From: an uncultured Oscillospiraceae bacterium
Lineage (GTDB): Bacteria; Bacillota_A; Clostridia; Oscillospirales; Oscillospiraceae
Direction of reading: 5' to 3'
Assembly: GCA_910584605.1 (NCBI GenBank)
Contig: CAJUAW010000139.1
Span: 1 to 6,637, forward strand
DNA length: 6,637 bases
Below the pieces are notes generated by a model that was given only the letters and a program-made list of their open reading frames with translations, was not told the DNA's origin and did no database searches. Positions 5,939-6,637 of this stretch are shown here, piece by piece (the stretch's first letter is position 1; each line of letters opens with the position of its first letter). A program made the translations under genes and the position numbers.

Positions 5939-5945
5939 ATCAAAC

Positions 5946-6584
5946 ATGAATCGCGAAATCAACTACGACATCATCCGTGAAATCATCCGTGTATCCAAAG
6001 CGATGGAGAGCGCTCAGCTGGTCAACACCTATGAGGGCAACCTGTCCATCAAGCAGGATGGCCTGCTGTACATCACTCCCGCCCGCACCCGGAAGAGCAC
6101 CCTGACCGAGGACCTGATCTGCGTGCTGGAGGAGGACGGCACCCAGATCCACGGCTCGAAAAAGTCCTCCTCCGAGACCATCATGCACCGCACCGCCTAT
6201 GAGCTGCGGGACGATGTCAGCGCCGTGATCCACTGCCACTCCCCCTACCTGACCGCCCACGCCATGTGCCACATCCCCATCGACCAAAAGTGCCACCCCG
6301 AGATCCTCTTCCACTTCAAGGACATCCCCGTGGCCCCCTACGGCCAGCCGGGTACCCGCGCCATCATCGACAACGCCGCTCCCTACCTGAAAAACCGCAA
6401 CCTGGTCCTGTTGGGCAATCACGGCGTCCTGTCCGTGGGCTCCACCCTGGAGAAAGCCTTCCAGCGGATCGAAGCCGCAGAAAAGTTCGCGATGGAGATC
6501 TCCATCACCAGAAGCCTGGGACCGGTCGTGGACATCCCCCAGTCGGAGATCGAGCGGATCCTGGCCCGGGACATTGAGACCTGA
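5946..6584 (+). CDS. Class II aldolase, L-fuculose-phosphate-aldolase-like
   Basis: A 212-residue zinc-dependent class II aldolase/adducin-family enzyme, about the size of FucA. It would split a ketose 1-phosphate into dihydroxyacetone phosphate and an aldehyde in the cytoplasm. The zinc ligands are His96 and His98 in VIHCHSP (94-100) and His159 in LLGNHGVLS (155-163). Glu77 in KSSSETIMH (73-81) matches the FucA catalytic Glu73. YEGNLSIK (29-36) and the serines at 74-76 fit the phosphate-binding site. Two differences from E. coli FucA stand out in my hand alignment. The ITPTG loop reads ITPAR (43-47), and the Tyr113 position appears to be His117 within CHPEILFHF. These point to a different substrate or subfamily. 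L-ribulose-5-phosphate epimerase, methylthioribulose-1-phosphate dehydratase and OtnC-type decarboxylating aldolases share the fold and remain possible. The start at 5946 is fixed by GGAGG at 5931-5935. It is the third gene of the operon, seven bases after the kinase stop. Confidence 0.9.
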   Translation: MNREINYDIIREIIRVSKAMESAQLVNTYEGNLSIKQDGLLYITPARTRKSTLTEDLICVLEEDGTQIHGSKKSSSETIMHRTAYELRDDVSAVIHCHSPYLTAHAMCHIPIDQKCHPEILFHFKDIPVAPYGQPGTRAIIDNAAPYLKNRNLVLLGNHGVLSVGSTLEKAFQRIEAAEKFAMEISITRSLGPVVDIPQSEIERILARDIET

Positions 6585-6637
6585 TCCTGTGTTTCATATC
6601 TCATCTTAAAATCATCGTAAAACGGAGGCGCTACATA
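6585..6637 (+). promoter_or_regulatory. Short spacer ending in the ribosome binding site of a further gene
   Basis: After the aldolase stop there are 53 AT-rich bases with no terminator-like hairpin. GGAGG sits at 6624-6628, and the window ends with CTACATA, so an ATG could begin at the final base with an eight-base spacer. The operon very probably continues with a fourth gene outside the window. Confidence 0.6.

Noticed and set aside
1..6637. Mobile elements, CRISPR arrays, tRNA/rRNA genes or phage genes
   Set aside because: No transposase or integrase motifs, no regularly spaced repeats and no RNA-gene signatures were seen. Everything fits a metabolic locus.

Overview
The window looks like one contig end from a low-oxygen, gut-type Firmicute, probably a GC-rich Clostridia/Oscillospiraceae-like organism, and probably from a metagenome assembly. 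The reasons are AGGAGG-type ribosome binding sites before every gene, a Gram-positive-style lipoprotein signal on the binding protein, GC-rich genes with a distinctly AT-rich regulatory gap, and the gene families themselves. The placement is inference; no taxonomic marker is present. Bases 1-29 are not biological: they match the Illumina TruSeq read-2 adapter exactly, so the left edge is an untrimmed read end.

Left half, minus strand (31-3180): a LIV-type (branched-chain amino acid/HAAT family) ABC import operon. Reading leftwards it has a lipoprotein substrate-binding protein (1855-3180), a 164-base gap packed with stem-loops, a LivH-type permease (833-1690) and a LivM-type permease (31-822) cut off by the adapter. 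The two ATPases expected next (LivG, LivF) would lie beyond the left edge.

Centre (3181-3552): a 372-base divergent regulatory region with a good sigma-A-like promoter in each direction. It also holds a repeated, palindromic 13-base motif close to both promoters, which is a strong candidate for the operator of a shared regulator. No regulator gene lies in the window.

Right half, plus strand (3553-6584): a tight three-gene operon of a xylose-isomerase-like TIM-barrel isomerase/epimerase, an FGGY sugar kinase of rhamnulokinase type, and a class II (FucA-like) aldolase. An isomerase, a kinase and an aldolase together form the standard logic for aldose to ketose to ketose phosphate to DHAP (or a similar triose) plus an aldehyde. 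The window ends on a ribosome binding site, so the operon continues.

Together this reads as an import-and-breakdown locus for one carbohydrate-like compound. It is unusual because the linked importer belongs to the amino-acid-type LIV family rather than the sugar-transporter families, and because the isomerase is not RhaA, FucI or AraA. The substrate cannot be read from the sequence.
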